A stretch of 64,000 nucleotides of DNA from Prorocentrum cordatum (GCA_963575745.1 CAUYUJ010014770.1:1-64000); one strand, 5' to 3'. Numbered from the stretch's first letter, positions 42,247 through 53,623 are shown. Notes: generated by a model not told the origin, from the letters alone. Numbers and translations: made by a program.

Positions 42247-42730
42247 CCGCGGCCCGCGCGCGCGACCGCGCCATGGGCGACAACGGCGAGCCTCGTCAAC
42301 GAAAGGCCCCTCGACCGCGCCGGGGGGCAGCGATGCCTCGCCGTCCCAGCGCTCGTCAATTCCTGCACTATCTTCCCACTCTGCCCCCCCCCCCCGCGGT
42401 GATCGCGATCGACCCCCTCGCGGGTTCGCGCGGGCCAGCGCGCGCGTCGTGCCTCGCTATTCCCCGGCAAATTTCCCTGCAACGCCGCAACGCGCGCGCG
42501 ACTGCTACATGGGCGGCACTTGCGGGCCTCGTCAACGCATGTTTCCCCGACCGCGCCCGGGTGCAGCGATGCCTCGCTATCCCAGCGCTCGTCAATTTCT
42601 CCACTATCTCCCCGCGCTGCCTGCCCCCCCCCGCGGCGGTCGCGATCGACCCCCTCGCGGGTTCGCACGGGGCAATCGCGCGCGTCGTGCCTCGCTTTCC
42701 CACGGCAAATTATTCCATGCAACAGCAATC
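42247..42730. repeat. 236-bp tandem duplication
   Basis: Two units offset by 236-237 bp (CATGGGCG at 42272/42508, CGATGCCTCG at 42331/42567, GACCCCCTCG at 42411/42648), about 85% identical by eye. The minus-strand frame repeats LTRPASAAH- and ARGSIAI-type sequence. Confidence 0.85.
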
Positions 42731-42747
42731 GGCGTGACGGTGCGCCG

Positions 42748-44480
42748 TCACTTCTTGTGGCCGCTCTTCTTCCATTCGCTCCACGGCACCCACATACCCT
42801 CACCGCTCTTGGCGGCCCGCTGCTTGCCGGCGCCGGAGCCGCGCGCGGGCGCGGAAGACCCCCGGCCGCCGCGAGGCGAGCGGGACCTCGCCGCGCCCCA
42901 CGCCTTGGGCGGCCTCTTCGGGCTCTGGACCGGCCTGCACACGGTGGATCGCGGCCGCGCAGACGGAAACATCCCGTGGACTCTCCTGTTGTCAGGCGCA
43001 CGACTCTCCGCCCCCTGGCCCGCCCTGGCGCGCGGCGCATCGCCGCGCGGCCTCCGGCGGACTGGGCGGCGAACCCCGCCTCGGCTTCGCCGCTGCCGCT
43101 CCCTTAGACTTGGACTCCGCCTTGGCCTTGGCGGCCTTGAGCACGCCCCAGTCCAGGGTGCGCAGCAGCGCATCAACGCCGCCCGCGCCCTGCTCCAGCG
43201 CGCGCGCGGCCTGCGAACGGGGGGGTTCGCATCGCGCCCGGCGCGCGCCCCCCCTGCACAACGCCCCCGCCTTCTACCACATGGCGACATCATAGAAATA
43301 CGCGGTGCGGGTCCCACCGTGCTCCCCCGCAATCCGGCTCAGCTGCCATTGGTAAGCCAGCCGCACCACCGGCGTGAAAACCTGGGTGGTGATGCAGCGC
43401 ATTCCCCATTCAAGCAGCTACGCCTGCCCGCGAACGGTACTGCGCCGAAACTTGCCCCCCCCGCGCGCACCGCGCGGTTGCGCGGGTCCCTTCGCGTCCT
43501 GGAAATCGGCATATGACGCGAAGTCCACACCAGTCGTCGCCATGGCCGCCCGCTTGGCCGCCGCGACCTCTTTGGCGCGGCTCTCTGCCGAGCCCCCGGG
43601 CAAGACCTCGGAGCGCCGCGCGACCGCGCCCCCCCCTCGCGCGCGCAAGAAAAACGGGGCATCGCGCAGCGCCATGTCCAGATCTGGCACACGGCTCCAC
43701 GGCGGCTTGAAATGCAACTGCAAGTCTTCACCCTCGGCACTCCCCAAATAATGCCGGCCCTTGGCTGCCGCGGCCTGTGCCGCGCACGCCGCGCCGCGCT
43801 CGCCCGGCGCGCGCTCTGCCGGCGGCGCCTTCGCGAGCTCTTCGAAACGAAGCATGGCCTCCTCCGTCGGGAGGGCCTCGCCTGGAAAGGCGTCGAGCCC
43901 GACCTCCCTGATCCGCTCCGGCGCGCGCCGCAGCCGCGCCCCCCCCCACTCTGGCTCGCCGCCGCGGGACCAAGGACCTGGAACGTGAATGACAAATTAT
44001 CGGTCTTCTTCTCCTTATCCATCTGCTCGCGCGACGCCTGCACATATTCTGCCATCGCGCCCGTCGCCTTCGTGAGGTCGCCGCTGCTCGCGGGGCCCGG
44101 GGCAACACCCTGCGCAACGCCCCCCCGAAGCAATGGGCCCCGCGGCGGATCGCAAGACATGCGCGAGCCCGTGCGCGGCCCTGAACGCGGAGGGCCAAGG
44201 CACGGTGGGCAGGAGTTACCCTGAACTCCGCCCAGCCCTTGCCCTCCCCGGCTTTGAACGGCTGCGAGTTGGCCGCCGGTAATCCCGCGGCCAACACCTC
44301 CTTGATAGAAGCGTCCGCGAAATCTTCGGCGAGCGCCGATCCGACGCATTTCGCCATCATTCTCGCAGTCGCCACGTAATGCATCGCGGACCTTTCGCGT
44401 GGCTCCGCGTCCAACGCCTACACAAAATGGATCCATTTCACCTGCGACACAGATCGGCGCAAACAGCCCGCTCACCCCCC
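42748..44480 (-). pseudogene. Gag-like ORF1 of the DIRS element, multiply frameshifted
   Basis: Blocks in changing frames: MHYVATARMMAKCVGSALAE, SIKEVLAAGLPAANSQPFKA, AEYVQASREQMDKEKKTDNL, FTFQVLGPAAASQ, MLRFEELAKAPPAERAPGE, YLGSAEGEDLQLHFKPPWSR and VPDLDMALRDAPFFLRARG. Then LEQGAGGVDALLRTLDWGVL and a Lys/Ala-rich tail. Position 5' of RT in a DIRS-order element suggests Gag. I recognise no domain. Confidence 0.5.
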
Positions 44481-45480
44481 TCGCGCGCCGCGCGCCTGGG
44501 CCCGGCGACCCGCTCCGGCGAAGGCGGATTCCCCGACGGCTTCAAGCAGAGCAAGGACATCGCGGTCGGAATAACCGTGCGTCATGGTGGCGCGCGCCCT
44601 CTGCTTGCCCGATTCGCGTTTCGCTGCTAGGCCGAGACGCTCCACGCACGCCGCGCGCGCGCCCCCCATCCTTGGGCGCGCCCAACGGCCCGTGCGCAGC
44701 CCGAGCTCCTTCCACGGCCACCGTTACCCGGCGCGACGCCCCCGGCCCGCGCGCGAGCGCAGCCACGAATGCAGCCCAAGCCACGCGCACAGCCAGCCCC
44801 CAACGCGCCCGACAACGTACGCAGCGCACGCGCGCGCGCGCCCCGCGCACCCCCTGCCCGCGCACCCAGCAGGTCCTGGCCTGCGCCCTGTGGGCAATCA
44901 CCGCAGCTGGGCTCGGCACGCGGCCCCTGGGTCAAATGGGAAGAGGACCGTCGCCGCGAGTCCACCGTCCGAGGGCCCGCGTCGGCAATTCGAACGGGAC
45001 CGGCTGCGGCCGCGACCGGCCGCTCGCGGGCGCGGGAACTGGCGTGCCAGACCGCCGAAGCACGCCTGGCACCGCCCCCCCCCTTCCGCGCAGGGGCACC
45101 CGCATGCGGGTAGCGCGAGGCCGCGCGCCCGCGGATCCGCGCGCCTGCCGGCACCGCCGCTGCTCTTCCCAATCCTTCTTGACCGCGGCTGGCTCGCCCA
45201 GCCGCCCGCAAAAAAGGCAAAGGGAGTCTGAGAACGGGCCCAGGTCGCAGAGACGCGGTAGCGTCGCGGACAACGAAACGTGCACCATGGGGAAGGGGCG
45301 CGCGCACCGCCCTTGCTCGCGCGCGGTCGCGCAGGCTGCACAGCCAGCTGCATCCCCCCTGCTCGGATTCACGCGCATGCGATGTTCGACGGGGGCCCGT
45401 GCAATGCATGACCCCGACGTCACGCAAGCAGCCCCCTCCCCTGGGCCACGCGCCCAGCCACAGCTGCAAACGCGGCCCGA
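44481..45480 (-). pseudogene. DIRS element 5' region, GC-extreme, unassigned
   Basis: Very GC-rich frames (Arg/Ala/Pro/Gly) on both strands. It is unclear whether they code for anything. The minus strand contains RARVRCVRCRARWGLAVRV-like low-complexity sequence. It may be a leader region. Confidence 0.3.
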
Positions 45481-45484
45481 ACCC

Positions 45485-45780
45485 GAGCCCCGTGTATAGT
45501 GTGCCCCGTGTATAGCGTGAACCCGTATACAGCCAGATCCACGTATAAGGCCACTGCCAAGGCCACGCACGCGCTCATGCCACGCGCGCAGCCGAAGCCC
45601 TGCACGCAGCCAAAGCCACGCATGCAGTCTAAGCCACGCATGCAGCCAAAGCCACGCATGCAGCCACGTGTGCACCCAGCCACGCATGCAGCCTAGGCCA
45701 CGCACACGCCCCACGCCTAGTGCGCCACACACGCCACGCACACTGCCCAGGGGCTCGCACGCACCCAGAGCCTTTTCGAC
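45485..45780. repeat. 18-bp minisatellite (AAGCCACGCATGCAGCC)
   Basis: A CCCGTGTATA-type duplicate (45490-45550) precedes about eight units of 17-18 bp, each containing the palindrome GCATGC. Plus-strand frame MQPKPR repeats are artefacts. Confidence 0.85.
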
Positions 45781-46032
45781 TAGGTGCGCGCGCCCCCAGC
45801 GCACCAGCCAACCGCGCGCGGCTCCGCCCCGCGCGCGCGCGGCTACGCCCCGCGCGCGCCGCGCGCGGCCGCGCGGCCGTGCCGCCGCGCTTGGAGCTCA
45901 CGCAACCGATCCCCAGGAGACAGAGCGCGGCGCCAGACTTTGACCATGCCATTGCACTGCGTCTCATCCCGCTTCGGCAGCCCCGCGAATCCCACAATGA
46001 CGCGGCGTACGCCGAGGGGGAGATTCGGAGAC
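45781..46032. other. DIRS element leader, no gene
   Basis: CG/GC dinucleotide-rich sequence (45810-45890), then mixed DNA up to repeat A1. Confidence 0.35.
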
Positions 46033-46467
46033 AAGGGAAGTCCGCAGGCGCGTGGGCCCCCGCAGGGGCCCGCCTGCCATGGGGCACACAATCTGCGGCC
46101 GCAAGCGCGTGGGCCCTTGCGGGGGCCCGCCTGCCCCTGGCCCTCGCAGGCCCCTGGGCCCCCGCAGGGACCCGCCTGCCCTTCGGCCGTTACATGCTAT
46201 CCCGCCACGGACCCGGGCGGACGGTGGGCACGGGCCGCCGCCGAGAGGCACGGCGGCCCACCCGAGACCCGAAACCGACAGACGAGGCAGCAGCACTGCA
46301 GCCCTGGCGAGCAGCGCGAGGCTCGGGGAAGCGAAAGAGAGACTGAGTCAAGAGCGCCAGGCTCGGAGGAGCGAAAGAGCGATTGAGTGACAGAGGTACG
46401 GAGGTAGTCGAACGCGGGACGGCACCAGGAATTTATACGCCTGCCAAACCTCCGATTTACATGGTAT
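46033..46467 (-). repeat. Split direct repeat A1
   Basis: Partner of A2 (36867-37300). Its right end (TTTACATGGTAT) abuts copia C sequence. Confidence 0.88.
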
Positions 46468-47273
46468 TCAATGGAAAAGCTGATGCCCCTCGTGTCTTGC
46501 GACATCATGTACGCTTGGGCATCGCGCACAGAAGGTGCCCCTGCAGTTGGCTCTGCGTCGGAAGCTTCCTTGACGAGAAACGGAGCTTCTCCACGCGGAG
46601 GATTGGCCGTGATAGTAAAAAACATCGACCCTTGATCCTCCGTAACCGTCTCGTATTCGTCGGCTTTGAGTGTCAGATGCCCGGGGGGCGTCCTCATCAA
46701 ATCAAATGCCCCGGCACCCTTTCCGAGTAGAGCCCTGCGCATCTCCACTCCAGGGATGATCATATTCTCGTGCCCCTGCTCGAGGATCAGCATGGCCCCC
46801 ATGTTGGACATGCTCCTCATACCCAGAATAGCAGGCAGGTTCTCCCCAGAGCCCTCAGCCACATTAACTGAATACGTATCAAGTCTCGGCACAGCAGGTT
46901 GCCCCGCGGAATCTCCCATTTCTTTGCACGCGATTTTGCAGCGCAGGGATTTATCACACATCGCGGCGCCATGTCCCACTCCCCACACATACAGTCTTCT
47001 TGTGAGATTCCACCTTTTAGTAGCGTGTCCGTGGGAACGTGATACCTGCTCGAAATTATGTGCCGTCTTTAACCCAATGCTATCAATATTACTGCCCATC
47101 TCCAATATAATAATCAACATACCAGTGGTCATAGCCCCACTGCTGGCAGCCAAAGCTAACTCATGGCGTTCGCCGAGTGGTCCAGGAACTTCGGATACTG
47201 TCGTACCGTGTAGGCCTTTTACGGCGCCTTTGCTCCAACACCCAATCGTTTCTTGACAAGGATGTAGATACAC
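46468..47273 (-). pseudogene. Copia C aspartic protease-like region
   Basis: Reads MGSNIDSIGLKTAHNFEQVS then RSHGHATKRWNLTRRLYVWG, VGHGAAMCDKSLRCKIACKE, AEGSGENLPAILGMRSMSNM and GAMLILEQGHENMIIPGVEM. The frame stays open to the DIRS junction. It follows the retropepsin layout of dinoflagellate copia elements, but the loop that should read Asp-x-Gly reads Glu-Met-Gly. Next comes PGHLTLKADEYETVTEDQG and MMSQDTRGISFSIE, where the nested element begins. One palindrome unit (46894, SAGQPAVPR) interrupts it. Confidence 0.7.
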
Positions 47274-48555
47274 TCATATACCCACGCGCTTCTTCTTCCG
47301 TAATAAGGTTTTTTTCAAAGATCCAAGCTGCGGGGTATTCGTCATGCGTATATGGATGTGACGTGGAGGCAGTGGGCAAATTCATGAACGTATCTTCCTC
47401 CGCGCGCATGCTCATCTGGCCGTCGGTATTTACCATAAGTACCGCGTGCAGCATGCCGCGTTCAGAGATCCCACTGCTACCACTGCGCATGCTGACGGGG
47501 CTCTCAGTTCTGCGCTGACTGCGTGAACGAAGGTCTCGCCCATATGGCATGCATGCGTGCGAAGACTGAAGCCAGTGGGCGCTCCTGTCAGTAGCCCTTT
47601 CCAAGCGCCTCAACCATGTATCATTCACTGGTACCGAAGGTGGGGCCGATCGGGCAGGTATCCCTGCGTTGCTGTCGGTCTCTGCTACCAGTGGAATAGG
47701 TACGTCAGTAGCAGGTGTCCCTGCGAGTGTAGCTGCCTCCGTGACTAACCCCGCGCTGGCCGATGATGCAAGTATCCCCGCGGGAGTCGTCATCGATATC
47801 TCCGCGGTGCTGGTCATCATGGCTGTAACGCGGTTGAGCTCTTCACGGAGGTCCCTGAGCTCGTTCGCCCTCTGGGGAGTATCTTCACGACGATCATGTG
47901 CTTCCTGATCTCCAGCAAGAGCGTAGTGGAACCCGGCAGCAATGAGGCCAACACCCCTGCATATGGCACAGGGGGCGTCACACGCGGAACCTTCCATGTT
48001 ACCAGCCACCTGTCTATCCACATGGGAGTGTACCACGCAATCCCAACATTGTGCGTGGAATGTGTGGCCGCGCTGGAGACGCCAGATCTTATCGTTATTC
48101 ATGCACAGGTCCAGGCATATGGCACACTTACTGAAATCGCCGTCACTAATGATGGGCGGTGTTGCCGCTGGCCTGATGCGCATCTGACGCTCCAGGTTGG
48201 ATTCACCAGCTTCGAATCGAATAGGTGAAAAAGTCGGCAGCTGCATCGATGCAGCCATGGCTGGACTGCTCGCAGGTGTCCCTGCTGCATTGTGGTTAGC
48301 AGGTTGCCCTGCGCGGCTCAGCATTCTGTTGGCCTGACGATATTGATGTCGGCGCTGCCGTGTGGCCTGCATGGCCAAGTTGGCTTGCTGCGCCTTGTGC
48401 GTGGCCAGGATCTCAGGGCGCATCGCTCCCATGGTCGGTGGCAGCACTGGGCCTGGAGCCTGCTGCTGCACATCTTGATCCATGGAGGGTGCCAGATAAC
48501 CATAGTGAGGTATCTGTCCTGGCACACCTGATGCATATCCTGAGCCACGTGTCAA
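47274..48555 (-). pseudogene. Copia C RING-finger polyprotein segment, long open frame
   Basis: The open frame runs 48555-47161 (464 codons), overlapping the protease frame. N-terminal GYASGVPGQIPHYGYLAPSM, then Gln/Ala-rich sequence. The RING-like finger is FSKCAICLDLCMNNDKIWRL then QRGHTFHAQCWDC...CDAPCAICRGVG. Against C-x2-C...C-x-H-x2-H-x2-C...C-x2-C only the third Cys is changed (Arg in LQRGH). Then a coiled stretch (ELRDLREELNRVTAMM) and RRLERATDRSAHWLQSSHAC. It has six or more Ala-Gly-X-Pro-Ala-type units. It was probably part of the Gag-Pol precursor. A RING suggests ubiquitin-pathway interaction, which is inference. Confidence 0.7.
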
Positions 48556-48631
48556 CTGAGACCGATAGAAATCGTCGGCCGTCGCCCGAACAGATGGTTT
48601 TCAGGCAGTGCTCCCACCCGAGCAGTTCCAC

Positions 48632-49390
48632 TCACCTGTGCATGATAATCAGGAAAGTCGGGTGGCCGAAGAATGCTGGCACATAACCAAACCGATTGGG
48701 GTTGCCCGGAGAAGGATTTGGATCCGGAACATACTCCCACGGCGGCGTCCAGTTGGCACTAGGGAGGTCTACGCCATCCCTCCGCATGCTCTGGGCGGCC
48801 TCACGCATCTGCCGGTACATCCTTTCCTTCTGACCAACTAAACTTCTCTGTATGGCGCATTGGTCTGGGATAGCAGGTTGCCCCGCAGTTGGACGTGGCG
48901 ATGCAAACGGCGATGTTGCCTGTAGAGCCTGGTAGAGCTGCGGATCCATACGAATACTTTGGAGCCTCGCCTGCAGGCTGTTGGTGCTCCATGCACTCTG
49001 TGGGGTGCCAAATGGTGTAGTAGCTCTGCTCATAGGAGCGAACGAAGCAGGTTGCCCTGCAGGTACTGGCAGCTGTTGAACCTGAGCACGCCACGGATCT
49101 TTAGCGTATAACGTATCAGTAGGCGTAATACCACTTGGCGTAATGCCCGTCACATCAGCGCTCCGAGCCTGTATCCATGATCCATCAGATCTCCCTGCAG
49201 GTGCCCCTGCTTGGCATGCGTTCATCATGAACACCTGTGAAAATACAATCGGAAGCGGATCGGGGCACTTCAAGTTGTAGGGGGCATCTGGAACAAACCA
49301 ATTCTTTAACGATGATGCGTCATTACGAATCTCGTCCATCTCATCAATTCTAGTACTCGTGCACGGCTGGTTGTCGCCCTTCAAATACAA
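48632..49390 (-). pseudogene. Copia C linker, conserved between copies
   Basis: A 252-codon open stretch with NWFVPDAPYNLKCPDPLPIV, DGSWIQARSADVTGITPSG, QSIRMDPQLYQALQATSPFA and GQKERMYRQMREAAQSMRRD then NWTPPWEYVPDPNPSPGNPN. It parallels element A at 5.95-6.6 kb. Palindrome units lie at about 48873, 49047 and 49195. The unit at 48873 is absent from A. No domain is known to me. Confidence 0.6.
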
Positions 49391-49405
49391 GGGATTTATC
49401 CATAG

Positions 49406-51054
49406 TTACCCCACGCGATTGCACTGACAAGCGTGACTTGGCAAGATCCCGATCAACTGGACGATGTGAGTAGGAGGGATCCTGCCATTACGGCCTGCTG
49501 TCATGACAATGTCGTTCGCCGAACGCCACACTGGAATATTGCCCCGAATCAGGTTCTTCAGGCTGACCATGATCAGGACCTCAGAATCCATGCGTAAACC
49601 AGATTGGATTCTATTGCCACCAGGGAGGTATGGGCATCCATATACAAACTGCCTGCCCCTCTTCTTACTGGTGTCGTCGGCGCGACAGGATAAACCTATG
49701 CTGAGAATACCCGGTACATTCTCCCATTGAGTTCCATGAATGAAATACCGAGGCGCCCCAGGTGCCGATAAGCCAGTGAATCTCATATATAGGGGTTCTG
49801 GGCACCTGATGCCAGGGCTGCTATGCTCGTTGGATGGGCGGATGTGTAAGTGTCGTAGGTCATATCAGAATACCTCATCTGCTTGAATTGCAGCCTGTTC
49901 TTTTTCATTCCGGACTCATCTATCATGCCGATGATCTCCGAGACAGCATGGGCCTGATACGCCCAGTGGCGATGTTTAAGCACGCGACGTACCGTGTCAA
50001 TATATTTAGGGTGGTCGCGTGCTCGTCCTTCTGCAGGCCACGTGCTGAGTAGCTGCGATATGTCTACCCAACCGTCGTACTCGTCATAGGACGTAACTTC
50101 ACGAATGAATATGCATGATAAGCGACCACTATGAAATGGTTTGTGACGGAGGGCTGTTGTCAGCCACTCAGGCACCTCACGTTGTTCTCCATGCTGGAAT
50201 CTCGGCCTGCGAAGATTGTCCGTGGCGAAGGTGTTCTTCAAGTACTCTTTCTCTGAACCCAACGAGAGGGAATGGCGTTTCCGCAGGATGTTGCGCACTG
50301 ACTGGCGCGCGCGTGCACCTTCGTCAGACTGGACAGCAGTGTCCATGATGCTGTACTGCACAACCATGTCGCGATCAGATCCATCATCACTTCGCGGATG
50401 ATATGCTGGATTGATCTTCGTGCGGTTGCCTGTGCGCATCCTGTCCCAGTAGTCCTTACATTCCGATGGTATCTCCGGCGCAAGGGCGGGTTGCCCCGCT
50501 GGACTGTCAGCAGGTTGCCCCGCAGAGCTCTGAGCAGGTTGCCCCGCAGAACGTGCGGCAGCCTTTGACGCTGGTGCTGCAAGCGTTGCTGCGCCCGCAG
50601 CCGATGCAGTCGCACCAGCAGAACCTCTGGGCGTCCTTGGGGGTCCTTGCGGGGTGCTGATGTCGAAGTCCTGGTGTTTCTTCTCCTTGGCGTTGTAGGA
50701 CTCGATATCCTTGTCCCTGGGCACTGCTCCTGGTACCTTTGGTGTAGTAGCTGGGAGCTTCCCAGTATGCCTCGTGGAAGATGCATCCCTTGCTCCTGCC
50801 TCCAAAGTAGGCGCCCATCCTGACCTGTGCGTCCGACCAGGTGTAGGGCCGCGACGTGGAACAGGATCCCTTGGGGTAGGCTTACTGGCGCCCTGGAATC
50901 CGGCTGCTGCGGCGGCCACTGCTGGCCCTCCAGGTCGTTGTCGATCAGCGCGTTGCTCAGCAGGTTGCCCAGCATCTCTTGATGCCCCCAGGATTAGGAT
51001 AATCGCCTGGGCCCCTGCGCTTCTTCTCCATGGGCCCAGGATGATCAGGGCCAA
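49406..51054 (-). CDS. Tpt1/KptA-like RNA 2'-phosphotransferase domain of copia C
   Basis: Two abutting frames (51054-49783 and 49786-49406) carry an Ala/Gln/Pro-rich N-terminus and then the full motif series of the Tpt1/KptA family. WLTTALRHKPFHSG has the lobe-1 Arg-His, followed by EYDGWVDISQLLSTW, GMKKNRLQFKQM, RYFIHGTQWENVPGILSIGL, GLRMDSEVLIMVSLKNLIRG and PVWRSANDIVMTAGRNGRIP with PTHIVQL. Known members remove the 2'-phosphate left by tRNA ligation, using NAD+. Only one shift (around 49785, near NPYI) separates the halves, so this is the best-preserved accessory domain in the window. Four palindrome units sit just upstream (50486-50547 and 50961). Activity is unproven. Confidence 0.75.
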
Positions 51055-52363
51055 GGGATGGGCTCATTGAGCCAGAATCAGAACGAGGGAAGTTCGATCG
51101 TTTCTGGCTGCGGTTCGGGCGCTGCCTCTGCCGCAGCTCCTGCCAGCGCCCCAGAAGAATACCGACGATAACGTTTTATGTGACCCCGGTCAGGATTCAG
51201 ATCTTCACCACCTGGCCTCCTGAGGGCCATGCTCTCAAAAAGAACTTCGTGTTGGTCTCTCTTGTGTTTTCCACAGAGTAAGTACATATCTGCGCTGCGT
51301 CATTCGGCTATGAAAGTAGTGATCCAACCCGCACCGTGGGCAGGGTAAGCGATCAGCCTGCCAGGAGAGAGCCCCACGTCTCTCGTGACAACGTAATTGG
51401 GGTCGATCTGAGTATCAATATCACACGTAGCATCGGTGATACCCGAATCACTTGCTTCACCGTCGCCAAGGGCGGCTTCCGTAGGATCAACATCTTCAGC
51501 CATTTCAGCATCTTCATCTTCAACTTCATAGACGTCTGGTTGGCTCTCTTCTTCTGATGTGTACTCGGCAGGTTTCCCTGCCTGCCAATCACGATCGAAC
51601 TGCGCCAGATAATGAGTTGGTGTCAAGCTCTTCCAAATAGCCTTTTGTTCGTTTCATTTCTGTAGCTGTAGCAGGGAGGTAATCCTCTTCCGTCAGCCGC
51701 TTATCGTAGGGCGTTCTGTTGGGATCAGCACAGTTGCCCCGACCATCCCCATGTGACCAAACCCGGTGTTCTTTTGACATTCGGACTTCTTGATGGGCGT
51801 CTCATGGGACAGCCAAGCCTGCGATCGGCATAGCTGGGGCATGTGCAGCAAACGCCTCGATACTGCTTTCGATCCTCGATGATGGCCTTTTTTGTTATCG
51901 CGCACGATCATCTTTTCCTGCGTTTGAGTCTGTCCCTTCGTCGAACGAATGATAGTACCATCATCGTTTCGCTTAGCTTGGCGAAGAGAGTGCCAGTGTC
52001 GGATTTGATGTTCGGTCCAACCTCTACCCAACCAGCGTTCCATCGTCTCTGCAGGTATATACTGACGAGCCAATCCAGGTTTGTTCCAGCCTTTTAAACG
52101 CTGTTATTGGCTTCCTGGATATGCTTCTCCTCGATGCCGATCGTCTTGGGGCGGGTTTCCCCGCAGACGTTCCCTCCCTGGGGGGGCGCGCGCTCTTGGC
52201 GCCTTCCCTGGCGGGCCACTTGAAGTCCCCGCCCCAGGAGGATGAGGGCGCTGAACACCGCTCGAACGAGCACCACTGGAGCGGGCTCGCGCCCGATCCG
52301 GTGAGAGGCTAGGAGCTCGACCGCGACGTACCATGCGGTCATCCTGTTCATCCTCGTCGTCCA
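51055..52363 (-). pseudogene. Copia C linker with TEHQ-RHW block
   Basis: Frames: ARQYIPAETMERWLGRGWTE then HQIRHWHSLRQAKRND (51.95-52.07 kb), matching element A. Then THYLAQFDRDWQAGKPAEYT and an acidic region EVEDEDAEMAEDVDPTEAAL with TDATCDIDTQIDPNYVVTRD. Then YLLCGKHKRDQHEVLFESMA. Frameshifts near 51700 and 52075. Palindrome units near 51570 and 52156. Unknown function. Confidence 0.55.
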
Positions 52364-53590
52364 TTAGCGAAAGACTTGGATCGTCGTGGTATTCTTTTTC
52401 CTGATGAAGGGCGCGCGGCGCGGCGATTGCCTCGGACTGCTGGCGGACCGATCTGACGCAACAGAAGTATACTGAAATTCTTCATTCTGTCCAAGCTCAT
52501 ATTGAATACGTTCAGATAGGTCGCCAGCGTCACGCGGGTTTTCCCGCAATGGATCATCATCGATCGATTCCGTGTTTGTCGGATTTCCAATCACCCGAGG
52601 ATAAAGCATGGCATGAACTTTTTCACCCGTTGCAGGAATGGTAGAATCAGAGTCCGCGGGCGCCCCCGCCATACCAAAGTCACCTTCGACGGGCATGTGG
52701 AAATTCTCGACAAACTCTATATCTGCAGGTTGCCCTGCGATGGGCGTGCCCAGCCACTCTGCCAAGTCGATATCGCCTTGGCCGGTGAACACCTCTTCGA
52801 ACAGCTCGTCGGCGTAATTCTCGAGGTTCACGCAGGCACAAATATACCCGGCAGCCGCGCAATGAATGACTGTGGCTGAGCCGTCAGCAGGGTCGGCCAA
52901 AAGCGACTCCCAGTCGACGCGCTGCATGTCGGAGTCCGTCTGAGCCCAATGTATTGACGGACCCCTGCCTCTTCCATCGCCTTGGGGGCACTCGCGTCGG
53001 AAATGTTGTGTGCTGTGGCGTATGTCGCACTCTATAGTTTCACCGCTGGCATCCTTTGGATTCCCTCGTCGTCCCTTACCTTTGCCTGACGTGTGCCTAC
53101 TGTTCCTGCCAGCACCCAAAAACATGTCTTCATACTGGGGCCCAATGAGAGATGCTAGGAATCCTAGTATGCCTCTACCGTGTAGTCGCCGACGCTTGCC
53201 CTTGCCTTTACTTCGACCCTTGCCTTTTCCTTCGAGCGTCCGCCGTGCCATACGTCGCGCCCTTCTGACTGGTTTCTGCATGAATCTCCGCCAACGACGC
53301 TTGTGCTTTTGATCGCCCAAAAATAACCACTGAGCTTGCTGCTCTTCAGTAAGGTATGTAGGCATATCAGAGTAGTCCAGCGCGGTAGTTTCATCATCAG
53401 AATACGTATCGGTATCGGTACCGGAGTCGAGGTCGGACTCGGCGGGTTGCCCCGCAGAGCCCATTAGGGTCATAGCTTGTGCAGGGGAGACCGCGTCGGG
53501 TGGTCCCCTAGATCTGGCCCAGGGGTCTTGAGACCCCGAGGCCGTGCCGCCATTCTGGGCCAACAATGTAGTGGTCTCAGACGGTGGCAT
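52364..53590 (-). pseudogene. Copia C nucleocapsid-like segment with zinc knuckle
   Basis: 408 codons without a stop. YLTEEQQAQWLFLGDQKHKR then RWRRFMQKPVRRARRMARR is a basic region, then FLASLIGPQYEDMFLGAGR. The knuckle is ECDIRHSTQHFRRECPQGDG, i.e. C-x2-C-x4-H-x4-C with the second Cys changed to Arg. The downstream part is acidic (ENYADELFEEVFTGQGDIDL) with palindrome units (AGQPADIEF at 52724, AGAPADSD at 52661, SAGQPAES at 53442). Presumably the RNA-binding part of Gag. It parallels element A at 9.8-10.45 kb. Confidence 0.75.
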
Positions 53591-53623
53591 ATCATCGTTC
53601 TGCAGCTATGCGAGCATATGACC

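Larger units (their letters stand above)
36653..46467 (-). mobile_element. DIRS-order (tyrosine-recombinase) retrotransposon with split direct repeats
   Basis: Repeat order on the coding (minus) strand is A1 (46467-46033), coding region, B1 (37418-37301), A2 (37300-36867), B2 (36770-36653). This is the A1-ORFs-B1-A2-B2 layout of PAT/Ngaro-type YR retrotransposons. The coding region holds Gag-like ORFs, RT with an FVDD box, RNase H and a tyrosine-recombinase His-x-x-Arg box, in that order. No integrase and no long LTR were seen. The element interrupts copia B+C between the protease and the next linker block. All coding frames have shifts or stops. Confidence 0.75.
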
